Shown here: in pieces, positions 17,617-26,529 of the stretch | How positions within the stretch are numbered: the stretch's first letter is position 1 | Layout of the letters: each line of letters starts with the position of its first letter | Source: Candidatus Cloacimonadota bacterium | Lineage (GTDB): Bacteria > Cloacimonadota > Cloacimonadia > Cloacimonadales > TCS61 | DNA length: 47,624 bases | NCBI GenBank assembly: GCA_030600585.1 | Contig: JAUVLU010000019.1 | Span: 1 to 47,624, forward strand | Reading direction: 5' to 3' | Position numbers and translations under genes: made by a program | The notes under the pieces: model-generated | Seen by the model: only the letters and a program-made list of their open reading frames with translations | Database searches by the model: none | What the model was told of the DNA's origin: nothing

Positions 17617-18624
17617 ATCGACTACTTTGAACCTTTTACAATAGAAATAAAGAATGAGCAAAGCACTGCAGAAGCAAGAGATATGGCTTCCGTTATAGCT
17701 TCCGATCTATGCTTTGATAAAACGGGTTGTGCCGAGATTGCTCTTGCTGTATCAGAAGTTGCAGGAAATGCAGTGAAGCACGCCGGGAAGGGCACATTAT
17801 CCATACGATTATCCGGTAATAGAAAAGGCTTAATATTTATGATGCAGGATAATGGGCAAGGTATAAAGAGCATAAAAGAAGCGATGCAGGAGGGTTATTC
17901 GAGCTTGAAACCCAGTTTGGGTGTTGGCTTGAACGCAGCTCAAAGAGCAATGGACGTATTTGTCATCCGCTCAAAACCCGAATCTGGCACCAAAGTTATC
18001 ATGAAGAAATATCTGCCTATTCCCGAAGAAGAAACTGAATATGGAATATTTTCATTAAATGATGAGCGTTATTCGGTTAATGGCGATGCTTATGTTATCA
18101 AAGAGTTTGAAGGAGATAAAGTACTCCTTGCCGTTATAGACGGAACAGGCAATGGATTACATGCCTATGAAGTTGCTAATTTTGTAAAAAAAATTATAAC
18201 TGATTATTATAGATCTGATCTGGTTACAATTGTAAAGAAATGTCATAGAGAACTAAGAAAAGAATTTGATATTTCCCAGGTTAGAAGTTGTGTATTAGGA
18301 CTATTGCTCTTAAAACCGCGATCTCTGGAATATGTAGGGGTAGGAGATACTTCTATTCATGTTTATGGTAATTCTAAAAAGATCAACCTTAGAAACAGTA
18401 GAGGAATTGTGGGGGATAGATGGATTCCCGATTTAAAATTGCAAAAATTTCGCTGCGGTCGCAAAATCACAATCATAATGTGTTCCGATGGAATTAAACC
18501 ACGCTACACAGAAGATGATCTGCCAATAGACAGTGATGCCCAGCAAATTGCAAATTTCATTATGAAAAATTATCATCAACAATATGGAGATGCGACAGTG
18601 CTGGTGACAAAAAGGAAAAGGTAA
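17617..18624 (+). CDS. RsbT-like ATPase fused to an RsbX/SpoIIE-type PP2C phosphatase
   Basis: The first 130 residues are a GHKL ATPase domain of RsbT type (EVAGNAVKHA, the N box; MMQDNGQGI; SLGVGLNAAQRAMD). Residues of about 145-335 are a PP2C/RsbX-like phosphatase with the metal aspartates in VNGDAYVI, VIDGTGNGLHA and MCSDGI. The product would both phosphorylate and reset the STAS partner encoded just upstream. The first ATG in frame (17683) lies inside the conserved domain and would remove its first strand. Homology runs back to residue IDYFEPFTIEI, where only ATC (17617), seven bases after AAAAAGGAG, could serve as start. The start is therefore uncertain: ATC, or a start lost by mutation. 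Confidence 0.78.
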   Translation: MDYFEPFTIEIKNEQSTAEARDMASVIASDLCFDKTGCAEIALAVSEVAGNAVKHAGKGTLSIRLSGNRKGLIFMMQDNGQGIKSIKEAMQEGYSSLKPSLGVGLNAAQRAMDVFVIRSKPESGTKVIMKKYLPIPEEETEYGIFSLNDERYSVNGDAYVIKEFEGDKVLLAVIDGTGNGLHAYEVANFVKKIITDYYRSDLVTIVKKCHRELRKEFDISQVRSCVLGLLLLKPRSLEYVGVGDTSIHVYGNSKKINLRNSRGIVGDRWIPDLKLQKFRCGRKITIIMCSDGIKPRYTEDDLPIDSDAQQIANFIMKNYHQQYGDATVLVTKRKR

Positions 18625-18630
18625 TGTAAG

Positions 18631-19770
18631 ATGAGCATTATTAATCGTGAACAGGAAAAAGCACTTTTTGAAGTGAAAGAATTTCTAATTTCCATCATTG
18701 GTAATGCACCGTATGGGATCGTTTCTTTCGATTTGGAAGGTGAAATTATCCTGACCAATGCTTTTGCAATTGATTATATTGGAAAGAAAATGTCTGTAAA
18801 CAGCGCTGTCGGAAAAAATATATTGGAGATGTTAACCGATATTCCCATACTGAAAACTACGATTGAAAATAATTTGAAAAGAGGTAGAAGAAAATTCGAT
18901 CTACTATCCGTTAAGGTAAATAAGAAATTCATGTTAATAAAAGGACGATCAATTTTGAACGGCACAATCCTTGTGATAGAGGATATAACCGAACTTAAGA
19001 ACACGGAAGTAAAATTAGAAAAGCAATCCAAAGAATTATCCTCAGCAAATCTCAAACTCCAGGATCTGGATCGCATGAAATCGATGTTCATTGCCAGTAT
19101 GAGCCACGAATTACGGACGCCCTTGAATTCCATAATTGGTTTTACAGGATTAATCCTTCAGGGCATTTCGGGAAAAATAGATGAGGATGCAAGGGATGAT
19201 CTGAATATTGTTTATAATTCATCCAAACACCTTCTCAGCTTAATCAATGATGTTATTGATATTTCCAAGATCGAAGCAGATAAATTTGAATATCATTTTG
19301 AAAATGTAAAATTAGATGATGTATTTGAAGAAGTTGTATCGAATGTTTCCAAAGATGCAGAGAAGAAAAACCTTAAGATCAAGACGGAACTCCCAAAAGG
19401 TCTTTTTATTATCAGTGACAGAAGAAGGCTTTTCCAATGCATATTAAACTTAATGAGCAATGCTGTGAAGTTTACTGAAAAGGGAACTGTCGAATTGAAA
19501 GCAGTGAAAAAAGCTAATGTACTGAAGATAATGGTTACAGATACTGGTATCGGTATAAAAAAGGAGGACATACCAAAACTTTTTAAATCCTTTATCCGGC
19601 TCGATTCACCGCTGAAAGCAATAACAAAAGGTACAGGTCTTGGACTTCATCTCACAAATAAAATTATGATCAGTGTTTTCCAGGGTAAAATAAGTGTGAT
19701 CAGCGAATATGAAAAGGGCAGCACATTTACTCTGGAAATTCCCTTGAGACGAAAGATGGAACACGGATAA
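18631..19770 (+). CDS. PAS-domain sensor histidine kinase
   Basis: The 379-residue protein has no membrane segment and is probably cytosolic. Residues of about 20-130 form a PAS domain (GNAPYGIVSFDLEGEIILTN), followed by a coiled linker. The HisKA domain contains the phosphorylated H159 in MSHELRTPLNSIIGF. The HATPase domain follows (LMSNAVKFTEKG, VTDTGIGIKKEDIPKLF, GTGLGLHLTNKI). It would phosphorylate the receiver proteins encoded downstream. It starts six bases after the phosphatase gene and is probably co-transcribed. Confidence 0.92.
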   Translation: MSIINREQEKALFEVKEFLISIIGNAPYGIVSFDLEGEIILTNAFAIDYIGKKMSVNSAVGKNILEMLTDIPILKTTIENNLKRGRRKFDLLSVKVNKKFMLIKGRSILNGTILVIEDITELKNTEVKLEKQSKELSSANLKLQDLDRMKSMFIASMSHELRTPLNSIIGFTGLILQGISGKIDEDARDDLNIVYNSSKHLLSLINDVIDISKIEADKFEYHFENVKLDDVFEEVVSNVSKDAEKKNLKIKTELPKGLFIISDRRRLFQCILNLMSNAVKFTEKGTVELKAVKKANVLKIMVTDTGIGIKKEDIPKLFKSFIRLDSPLKAITKGTGLGLHLTNKIMISVFQGKISVISEYEKGSTFTLEIPLRRKMEHG

Positions 19771-19881
19771 CATAGATGATGCTGATAAAGACGGATAAAG
19801 AATTTGTTTTGCAATAAAAATTTCCACGAGAAACTGTGTAATTCGTTTAATCCGTGTTCTATATAAATTTGGAGGTTTAAT

Positions 19882-20253
19882 ATGAAAAGAGTGTTAGTGG
19901 TAGAAGACGACATAAACAACATGAGGTTAATAACAAAATTGTTAAAAAATGAGGGATATGAACTCATTATGGCAATAACTGGAGAGGAAGGTGTAAAGTT
20001 TGCAATCGATGAAAAACCTGATCTTATCCTGATGGACATCAAGATGCCAGGTATAGATGGTTTGGAGGCGACCAGAAGGATAAGAGCATCCGAAAATGGT
20101 GACAAAGTTACAATAATTGCCATCACCTCTTATGCCATGGCAGGAGACAGGGAACAATACCTGGAAGAGGGTTTCACCGGTTATATCGAAAAACCGATAG
20201 ATCCTTATACAATAATAAAGGATATCAAGACGATATGGAAAAAAAACACTTAA
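19882..20253 (+). CDS. Single-domain response regulator (CheY/DivK-like)
   Basis: The 123-residue protein is a stand-alone receiver with the acidic pair in VVEDD, phospho-acceptor D52 in LILMDIKMPG, the T/S switch (AITSYAM) and K in YIEKPID. The form (MKRVLVVEDDINNMRLI … GLEATRRIRA … YLEEGFTGYIEKP) is like DivK-type regulators paired with hybrid kinases. It starts after GGAGG and overlaps the next gene by 19 bp. Its last part was copied downstream in a tandem duplication (see 20941-20993). Confidence 0.92.
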   Translation: MKRVLVVEDDINNMRLITKLLKNEGYELIMAITGEEGVKFAIDEKPDLILMDIKMPGIDGLEATRRIRASENGDKVTIIAITSYAMAGDREQYLEEGFTGYIEKPIDPYTIIKDIKTIWKKNT

Positions 20254-20933
20254 TTCTGATAGTGGACGACCTCCAGGAGAACAGACTTCTCCTTCGGAAG
20301 ATAATTGAGAGCATGGATTGTAATGTACAGGAAGCTGCCAACGGCAAAGAAGGATTGGAGATAGCCCGGTTGCACAAACCCGATCTCATTATCTCTGACG
20401 TTCTGATGCCGGTAATTGATGGTTATCGGTTTTGCATAGAAGTAAAGAAAGATGATAAGTTAAAGGATATACCTTTTATTTTTTACACTGCTACCTACAC
20501 TGACAAAAAAGATGAAGAGTTTGCTATGAGTATAGGTGCAGAGAAATTTCTTATCAAACCGATGGAACCGGAAGTACTCCGAAAGCGATTGAAAACTTTT
20601 ATCGAAGAATGCGAGAAGGGAAGTTCTGTTACACCAAGGAAGATCATTGAAGAGGAGAAAGATGTATTCAGGCTTTACAGTGAACGATTGATAAATAAGC
20701 TGGAAAAGAAAATGCTGGATCTGGAAAATGAAGTTACAAATCGCAAACAGGCTGAAAAAGAACTAAAGAAACATCGGGAACACCTGGAAGAACTGGTAAA
20801 AGAACGCACCAAAGAACTGGAAGAAAAGAACAAACAATTAGAACATTATAATAGATTATTTGAGGGCAGAGAATTCAGGATAAAAGAATTGAAAGACAAA
20901 GTGAAGGAGTTGAAAGAAAGATTGGGAGAATGA
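20235..20933 (+). CDS. Receiver domain with C-terminal coiled coil
   Basis: The 232-residue protein has a receiver domain (LIVDDLQENRLLLRKI, DLIISDVLMPVIDG, FYTATYTDKKDE, GAEKFLIKPM; residues 1-125). A long charged coiled coil follows (about 140-232; HREHLEELVKERTKELEEKNKQLE). It has no output or kinase domain. The N-terminal 175 residues are nearly repeated at the start of the next gene, so it is one product of a 759-bp tandem duplication. It may be a truncated kinase or an adaptor that pairs with the hybrid kinase. Confidence 0.85.
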   Translation: MEKKHLILIVDDLQENRLLLRKIIESMDCNVQEAANGKEGLEIARLHKPDLIISDVLMPVIDGYRFCIEVKKDDKLKDIPFIFYTATYTDKKDEEFAMSIGAEKFLIKPMEPEVLRKRLKTFIEECEKGSSVTPRKIIEEEKDVFRLYSERLINKLEKKMLDLENEVTNRKQAEKELKKHREHLEELVKERTKELEEKNKQLEHYNRLFEGREFRIKELKDKVKELKERLGE

Positions 20934-20940
20934 GTTGCGC

Positions 20941-20993
20941 TATATCGAAAAACCGATAGATACTTTTTCGATAATAAAGGAGATCTAGGCGAT
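20941..20993 (+). pseudogene. Leftover tail of the response regulator gene from a tandem duplication
   Basis: These bases match the end of the CheY-like gene at 20182-20234 (TATATCGAAAAACCGATAGA in both, same offset of 759 bp). The frame still reads RYIEKPIDTFSIIKEI but stops at a TAG before the usual end. It has no start, and is a scar of the duplication that produced the next gene's receiver. Confidence 0.8.
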
Positions 20994-23549
20994 ATGGAAA
21001 AAAAACATTTAATACTGATTGTGGACGACATAAAAGAGAATTTACGTTTGCTTCGGAAGATAATTGAGAGCATGGATTATAATGTGCAGGAAGCTGCTAA
21101 CGGCAAAGAAGGATTGGAAATAGCCCGTTTGCAAAACCCCGATCTCATTATCTCCGATATCCTCATGCCGGTGATGGACGGATTCCGGTTTTGCAAGGGA
21201 GTAAAGAAAGATAATAAGTTAAAGAATATCCCTTTTATTTTTTACACAGCCACCTACACCAGCAAGAAAGATGAAGAATTTGCTTTAAAGTTGGGGGCAG
21301 AAAAGTTTATCATCAAGCCGTTGGAGCCGAATAAGTTTATAAAGATTATTCAAAGCATAGTTAGGGATGTGGAGAAGGGTAAGGTGAAAATCAAAGAACC
21401 AGCTTTAAAAGAGGATAAAGAGGTATTCAAGCTTTACAGCGAGCGACTGGTTAATAAGCTGGAAGAGAGGATGCTGGATCTGGAAAATGAAGTTACAAAT
21501 CGCAAGCAAGCTACTAAAACTCTAAAAGAAAGTGAAGAGAAATATCGTACACTTGTTGAAAAAATGGAAGAAGGAATTGCATCCGTTGATGAAAATGAGA
21601 ATTTTACCTTTGTTAATCAAGCAACATGTAAAATATTTGGATATTCTAAAAAAGAAATACTCAAAATGAACTTGAAAGATCTTACAACTCCACAAGAATT
21701 TAAACGAGTCCGTCAGCAAACCTCTGTTAGAAAGACTGGAAAACCAAGTAAATATGAATTAAAAATAATTACAAAAGATGGAAGTCATTCTATAATTTCT
21801 GTAACTTCTTCTCCATTATTTGATAATAATAAGAAATATTTAGGGGCTTTTGGAATATTTCAGGATATCACCGAGCGCAAGCAGGCGGAGGAAAGAATTG
21901 CTTATCTCAACCTTGTTCTGCGTTCTGTTCGAGATGTAAACCAGTTGATAACAAAAGAAAAAGACAGAAATGTACTAATAAAACAATCTTGTGAGATATT
22001 TACCAGAAACAGAGGATACAATAAAGCCTTGATAGCTATATTTGATGAAAACAATAAATTGGATATTGCTGTGCAGTCAGGTATTGGAAGGGATTTCCAG
22101 CTTTTAAAGAATGACATGAAAAGAGGTAAACTTTATAATTGTATCCGGAAAGCATTAAAGCAACCGGAAATTATTTTGATAGAAAATCCTCTAGTTGAAT
22201 GTAAGGATTGCCCTATCTCTGATGTGTGTGAAGGAAGAAGTACAATATCCGTCAGGTTGGAATACAAAAACAAAGTTTATGGTTTATTGAGTGTAAGTAT
22301 AGAAAAAAAATACCTCTGTGATGAGGAAATGTTGGATCTATTCGGAGAGGTTACCGGTGATATTGCTTTTGCATTATATCGTATGGATTTGGAAGCAGCT
22401 CACAAAAAGTCAGAAAAAATACAAAAAGTATTATATGACATTTCCAATGCTCTGAATACAATCGATAAAATGCACGACCTTTACAGCAAAATAAGAGAAT
22501 ACCTGGGAAATGTGATTGATACGACAAATTTCTATGTTGCATTATATGATAAGGAAACAGGAATTATTTCACTTCCCTATATGGTTGATGAAAATAAAGT
22601 CTTTACCTCATTTCCTTCAGGAAAAACACTAACTGACTATGTAATAAGAACAGGTAAACCACTTCTTGCTGATGAAGAGGTTAGCGAAAAATTAACTCAA
22701 GGTGGAGAAGCAGAAACAATAGGACCGCTTTCAAAGATTTGGCTTGGAGTTCCGTTAAAAATAGAGAATGAAGTTATAGGATCGATTACTGTACAAAGTT
22801 ATACAGATGCTTCTCTCTATACAGAAAAAGATATGGAGATATTAGAATTTGTTTCAGGACAAATTGCTATTGCTATTAAACATAAACAAGATGAAGAAAA
22901 GATAAGAAAAAACCTTGCAGAAAAGAATGTCTTACTGCAGGAGATTCACCATCGTGTAAAAAACAATATGCAGGTTATTTCCAGTATGCTCGGATTGCAA
23001 TCTGCATATATCACAGATAAAAGGGTATTGGAACTTTTTCAAAACAGCCGGGGTCGTGTAAAAGCAATGGCACTCATCCACGATGCTTTATATCGTTCCC
23101 AAGACCTGGCTCATATTGATTTTGCAAATTATATCAGACAATTGACTACAAGAATTTTTATTTCGTATGGAGCAAATTCAAGTTTAATAAAGTTGAAAAC
23201 AGATATTCAAGATGTTTGGCTGGATATCAGCATGGCAATTCTCTGTGGTCTTATTATTAACAAACTCGTCAGCAATTCCCTCAAATACGCTTTTCCGGCA
23301 GGAAGAAAAGGAGAGATCAGTGTAAGCCTTACTTACAAGAACGAGATATTTACATTATGTGTAAAAGATAATGGAATAGGGATAGCTGACGAAATTGATT
23401 TTGAAAACCCAAAAACTTTAGGATTGTTGCTGGTACATTCATTAACTCAACAACTTAATGGCTCACTTAATTTGGAAAAAGTAAAAGGAACTTTATTTAA
23501 AATTACATTTAAGAAAATTGAACTTAAAACTTTCGGGAAAAACACTTAA
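20994..23549 (+). CDS. Hybrid sensor kinase: receiver, PAS, two GAF, HisKA_2, HATPase
   Basis: The 851-residue protein starts with a receiver domain (LIVDDIKENLRLL, LIISDILMPVMDG) and coiled coil copied from the preceding gene. A PAS domain follows (about 180-300; KYRTLVEKMEEGIASVDENENF), then two GAF-like domains (about 305-465 and 470-640; the first has CKDCPISDVCEG, perhaps a metal or redox site). A HisKA_2 module with EIHHRVKNN (H652/H653) and a HATPase domain (about 740-840) end the protein. HisKA_2 kinases usually act on stand-alone regulators. The input signal is not shown. The receiver at the N terminus is unusual but occurs in such kinases. Confidence 0.9.
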   Translation: MEKKHLILIVDDIKENLRLLRKIIESMDYNVQEAANGKEGLEIARLQNPDLIISDILMPVMDGFRFCKGVKKDNKLKNIPFIFYTATYTSKKDEEFALKLGAEKFIIKPLEPNKFIKIIQSIVRDVEKGKVKIKEPALKEDKEVFKLYSERLVNKLEERMLDLENEVTNRKQATKTLKESEEKYRTLVEKMEEGIASVDENENFTFVNQATCKIFGYSKKEILKMNLKDLTTPQEFKRVRQQTSVRKTGKPSKYELKIITKDGSHSIISVTSSPLFDNNKKYLGAFGIFQDITERKQAEERIAYLNLVLRSVRDVNQLITKEKDRNVLIKQSCEIFTRNRGYNKALIAIFDENNKLDIAVQSGIGRDFQLLKNDMKRGKLYNCIRKALKQPEIILIENPLVECKDCPISDVCEGRSTISVRLEYKNKVYGLLSVSIEKKYLCDEEMLDLFGEVTGDIAFALYRMDLEAAHKKSEKIQKVLYDISNALNTIDKMHDLYSKIREYLGNVIDTTNFYVALYDKETGIISLPYMVDENKVFTSFPSGKTLTDYVIRTGKPLLADEEVSEKLTQGGEAETIGPLSKIWLGVPLKIENEVIGSITVQSYTDASLYTEKDMEILEFVSGQIAIAIKHKQDEEKIRKNLAEKNVLLQEIHHRVKNNMQVISSMLGLQSAYITDKRVLELFQNSRGRVKAMALIHDALYRSQDLAHIDFANYIRQLTTRIFISYGANSSLIKLKTDIQDVWLDISMAILCGLIINKLVSNSLKYAFPAGRKGEISVSLTYKNEIFTLCVKDNGIGIADEIDFENPKTLGLLLVHSLTQQLNGSLNLEKVKGTLFKITFKKIELKTFGKNT

Positions 23550-23629
23550 AGTGGTCACCTAAGAAGGAAAATTTTGTTACTGTTTTAGAGCGAAAAGAAA
23601 GTAAAAAAGTCGTTGAAGAAATTGAAGAA

Positions 23630-23896
23630 ATGAGAAAGTCGAAATTTGATCAAAATAGAAAACCTGATGTAATTCTAATGGATATAAATCTCGTTGGTGA
23701 GATTGACGGGATTGAAGCAGCTGTAGAAATATCAAAAAAATCCAATATTCCCATAATATTTATGACAGGTTACGACGAGCCAAATATTTTTGAACGTGCT
23801 CAAAAGATAAACCCTGTTGCTTACCTTATAAAACCTGTTGAAATTTGGGACTTGAAACCTATACTTGAATCAATCAACAAACGTGTCAGTGGGTAG
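23630..23896 (+). CDS. N-terminally truncated response regulator receiver (probable pseudogene)
   Basis: The 88 residues cover only the second half of a receiver: PDVILMDINLVGEIDG with the phospho-Asp, IPIIFMTGYDE with the switch threonine, and YLIKPVEIWDL. The acidic pair and first helix of a normal receiver are missing. The frame stays open upstream to 23528 with related-looking residues but has no ATG, GTG or TTG start there, so the gene has probably lost its 5' end. The last codons run into an attC-like sequence, suggesting a former cassette or a recombination breakpoint. Confidence 0.65.
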   Translation: MRKSKFDQNRKPDVILMDINLVGEIDGIEAAVEISKKSNIPIIFMTGYDEPNIFERAQKINPVAYLIKPVEIWDLKPILESINKRVSG

Positions 23897-23950
23897 GCTG
23901 GTCGGTGCTCTTCGTCTGAATCCGGCAGTTGCCGGATTCACGGGGATTCG
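23881..23950. other. attC-like half site after the truncated receiver gene
   Basis: GTCAGTGGGTAGGCTGG at 23885 differs at one base from GTCAGCGGGTAGGCTGG at 16669 in the best attC-like site. An inner perfect 10-bp stem (GAATCCGGCA/TGCCGGATTC, loop GT) occupies the same relative place. The right arm is missing. The remaining bases to 24074 hold TTGACA at 23988 but no convincing -10 box at the right distance. Confidence 0.45.
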
Positions 23951-24074
23951 CAAATTTTTAAGCGAGAAAAGAAATAAACTTTTTTGTTTGACAATTTAGA
24001 ACTTGCTTTATGAAGTAGCTAATAATGAATAAAAGATCCATTTAATAGTTAATTGAGATTTTTAGAGGAATATT

Positions 24075-25169
24075 ATGGCAAAAGTAGTTGTTGAGAATAT
24101 AGACAAGTTTTATGAAAATGGTTTTCACGCTGTAAAAAAAGCTGATTTTGTAGCTGAAGATAAAGAATTTGTAATTTTGGTAGGACCTTCCGGCTGTGGG
24201 AAAACAACCACACTTCGCATGATCGCAGGTTTAGAAACTATCTCTAATGGTGAAATTAAAATTGGTGATAGAGTTGTGAATAATGTACTCCCAAAAGATC
24301 GCGATATTGCTATGGTTTTCCAAAATTACGCACTCTATCCGCATATGACCGTTTATGAAAATATGGCTTTTGCCCTGAAATTAAGAAAGTATAAAAAAGA
24401 AGAGATCGATGAAATTGTAAAAAGATCTGCTGCACTTTTAGAAATTGAAGATCTGCTGGATAGAAAACCCAAACAGCTTTCTGGTGGACAGCGTCAAAGA
24501 GTAGCATTGGGAAGAGCTATTGTGCGTCAGCCAAAGGTTTTCCTATTTGACGAACCGCTCTCTAACCTCGATGCAAAACTTCGCGTTCAAATGCGTGCCG
24601 AGATCAGCAAGCTCCACAAGAAACTCAACACAACCATAATTTATGTAACTCATGATCAGGTGGAAGCAATGACAATGGCAGATAAAATGGTCGTGATGAA
24701 AGATGGTGTAATTCATCAGATCGATTCTCCACTTAATATTTATAACAACCCATACAATCTATTTATTGCAGGATTTATTGGCAGTCCTGCCATAAACCAA
24801 TTAAGAGGAAAGATCACAGCAAAAGGGAAAAAACTTTATTTTACTGTTGAAGATATGCAGTTGGAAATCCCGGATGTAAAAAAATTGGAAAAATTCATTG
24901 ATAAAGAGATCATAATGGGTATCCGCCCGGAAGATATTTATGATGCCGAATTTGATCAGATGGCAGAATTCCCTCAATCTGCAAAAGCTCTTTGCGAAGT
25001 TGTAGAGCCAATGGGAAACGAATTTATTGTATTCCTGAAAACTGCTGATGGTAAATTAACTGCCAGATTCGATCCTAAAAAGTTTCCAACTATAGATGAA
25101 AATATTAATCTCACATTCGATATGAAAAAAGCTCATTTCTTCGATGTTGAGACAGAATTGAAAATTTAG
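24075..25169 (+). CDS. ABC transporter ATPase, MalK/UgpC/MsmX type
   Basis: The 364-residue protein is a full-length sugar-importer ATPase. Visible parts are Walker A GPSGCGKTT (37-45), the Q loop VFQNYALYPHMTV, signature LSGGQ (135-139), Walker B VFLFDEP (155-161), H193 in VTHDQ, and a C-terminal TOBE-like regulatory domain (about 240-364, IMGIRPEDI). It energises import of sugars or glycerol-3-phosphate in this family. No permease or binding protein lies nearby, so it may serve several transporters, as MsmX does. The start is clear. Confidence 0.93.
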   Translation: MAKVVVENIDKFYENGFHAVKKADFVAEDKEFVILVGPSGCGKTTTLRMIAGLETISNGEIKIGDRVVNNVLPKDRDIAMVFQNYALYPHMTVYENMAFALKLRKYKKEEIDEIVKRSAALLEIEDLLDRKPKQLSGGQRQRVALGRAIVRQPKVFLFDEPLSNLDAKLRVQMRAEISKLHKKLNTTIIYVTHDQVEAMTMADKMVVMKDGVIHQIDSPLNIYNNPYNLFIAGFIGSPAINQLRGKITAKGKKLYFTVEDMQLEIPDVKKLEKFIDKEIIMGIRPEDIYDAEFDQMAEFPQSAKALCEVVEPMGNEFIVFLKTADGKLTARFDPKKFPTIDENINLTFDMKKAHFFDVETELKI

Positions 25170-25217
25170 ATTTAAAATATTCTATCATTTATAGAAATAT
25201 ATTAAACAGGAAGTTAT

Positions 25218-25667
25218 ATGGGTGTTTCACAAGTGTTTATGATAATATTGGTAACTGTTATTGTTGCAACCAGTATTACAGTCGGAATGCAGTATTTTGC
25301 GCATGAAACCGTTAAGGCAGCTCGATCAGCTTGTTTATCCGACTTGAACTATTTTGCCAGTGTAGCAAAGTTATGGTGGAATACTCCCCTTCAACAAGGT
25401 GGTGGCGGGAAAGCAACATATCTTTCCGGTAGTGGCGGACCGGGACCCAACAATATAAATAAATTAGGAATTTATATTGGTCACAATTATCAAACAAGCG
25501 GTAATACATTTAACACAAGTAACGGCAGTTTTCAGATACTATATGGTGGCGAAAATTCTGTTAAATTCAATTGTCTCAGCAATACTAATTTTAATGGTGC
25601 GCCAATAAACATAATTTTTATTTATAATATGAAAACCGATTCCATTCAGATAAATTTAGTAAATTAA
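25218..25667 (+). CDS. Pilin-like protein, diverged third member of the family
   Basis: The 149-residue protein starts with a membrane helix almost at the N terminus (MGVSQVFMIILVTVIVATSITVGMQYF) and a small globular part. It resembles the two minus-strand proteins at 28616 and 29149: MG-x-x-Q start, S-D-x-N-x-F-A in the helix, then TPLQQGGGG versus TPANMGGGD, and a G-x-x-x-G-x-N-Y turn. It lacks the GFxxxE cleavage motif of type IV pilins. The layout is nevertheless pilin-like, and a PilT-like ATPase is encoded next to its relatives. A cell-surface fibre subunit is the best guess. Confidence 0.6.
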   Translation: MGVSQVFMIILVTVIVATSITVGMQYFAHETVKAARSACLSDLNYFASVAKLWWNTPLQQGGGGKATYLSGSGGPGPNNINKLGIYIGHNYQTSGNTFNTSNGSFQILYGGENSVKFNCLSNTNFNGAPINIIFIYNMKTDSIQINLVN

Positions 25668-25752
25668 TTTCGGATTAAAAAAAAATATACGCCTTAATTC
25701 TACTTCTTGACCAAGAAGAAATGTTTGTTTAATATAATGAAACGAGGATATT

Positions 25753-26529
25753 ATGAAATTATTTATTATTATTTCCCTTTTGTTTTGCACGATTCTATCA
25801 GCTATCGATCTGCATCTTCCACTTTCTGCTATTCAAAATGCAACTTCAGGATTAGTACTCATTTATCCTTCTCCATCTGCTGCAAATAGTAATCCCGCCT
25901 GTACTTTTTCCGGCATAGAAACTTCCGCAACCTATCTATTCAGTATGGAAGATCTTCCCTTTTACAATTTTCATGTTCAATACAGATATCGTAATTTCGG
26001 CTTTCATGTTGGAAGCTCATTTCTCGCTCATCCTCTCTACAAAGAAAGCAGCAGTATGTTCAGTGTAAATTACACGTATCACGAATTCTCTATTGGTTCA
26101 TCAATCCGGCATTTATATAACATGGTTGAGGAATATCATGAAGATTCAACTCTGCTGGCAGATATGGGATTACTGTGGAAAAATGGTAATATTTCAACAG
26201 GCTTAAGTGTGCGCAATGCAGCTCATTCGAAGTTTTTGGAAGAGCGGCTGCCAATTGTTTATTTATGGGAATCCTGTTTTTCTATCACACCCAAAAGCAG
26301 ACTGTCTGTGGGATTAGAAAAAGAGACCGGTTTCGATTTTGCCTTTAAAATAGCCGGCAGATACGATGTTCATAAAGTTCTCACAATTCTATCGAGTTAT
26401 CAATATGAACCGGACAGGATCGGAGTTGGCGCAATATTCAATCTCAAGGATTTTAGTATTTGCTACAGTGTCCGCACACATCAATATCTTTCACTCAATC
26501 ATTACATTTCATTGAATTATGCGTTCTAA
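25753..26529 (+). CDS. Outer-membrane beta-barrel protein
   Basis: The 258-residue protein has a signal peptide (MKLFIIISLLFCTILSA). Its body has alternating short strands rich in aromatic residues (FHVQYRYRNFGFHVGSSFL, ICYSVRTHQYLSLNHYISLNYAF) and a C-terminal phenylalanine, the usual barrel-assembly signal. It is similar in style to PorV/PorQ-type proteins of FCB bacteria. It overlaps the following HhH-barrel gene by 11 bp, so translation is coupled and the two products may form one complex in the outer membrane. The function is unknown. Confidence 0.7.
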   Translation: MKLFIIISLLFCTILSAIDLHLPLSAIQNATSGLVLIYPSPSAANSNPACTFSGIETSATYLFSMEDLPFYNFHVQYRYRNFGFHVGSSFLAHPLYKESSSMFSVNYTYHEFSIGSSIRHLYNMVEEYHEDSTLLADMGLLWKNGNISTGLSVRNAAHSKFLEERLPIVYLWESCFSITPKSRLSVGLEKETGFDFAFKIAGRYDVHKVLTILSSYQYEPDRIGVGAIFNLKDFSICYSVRTHQYLSLNHYISLNYAF

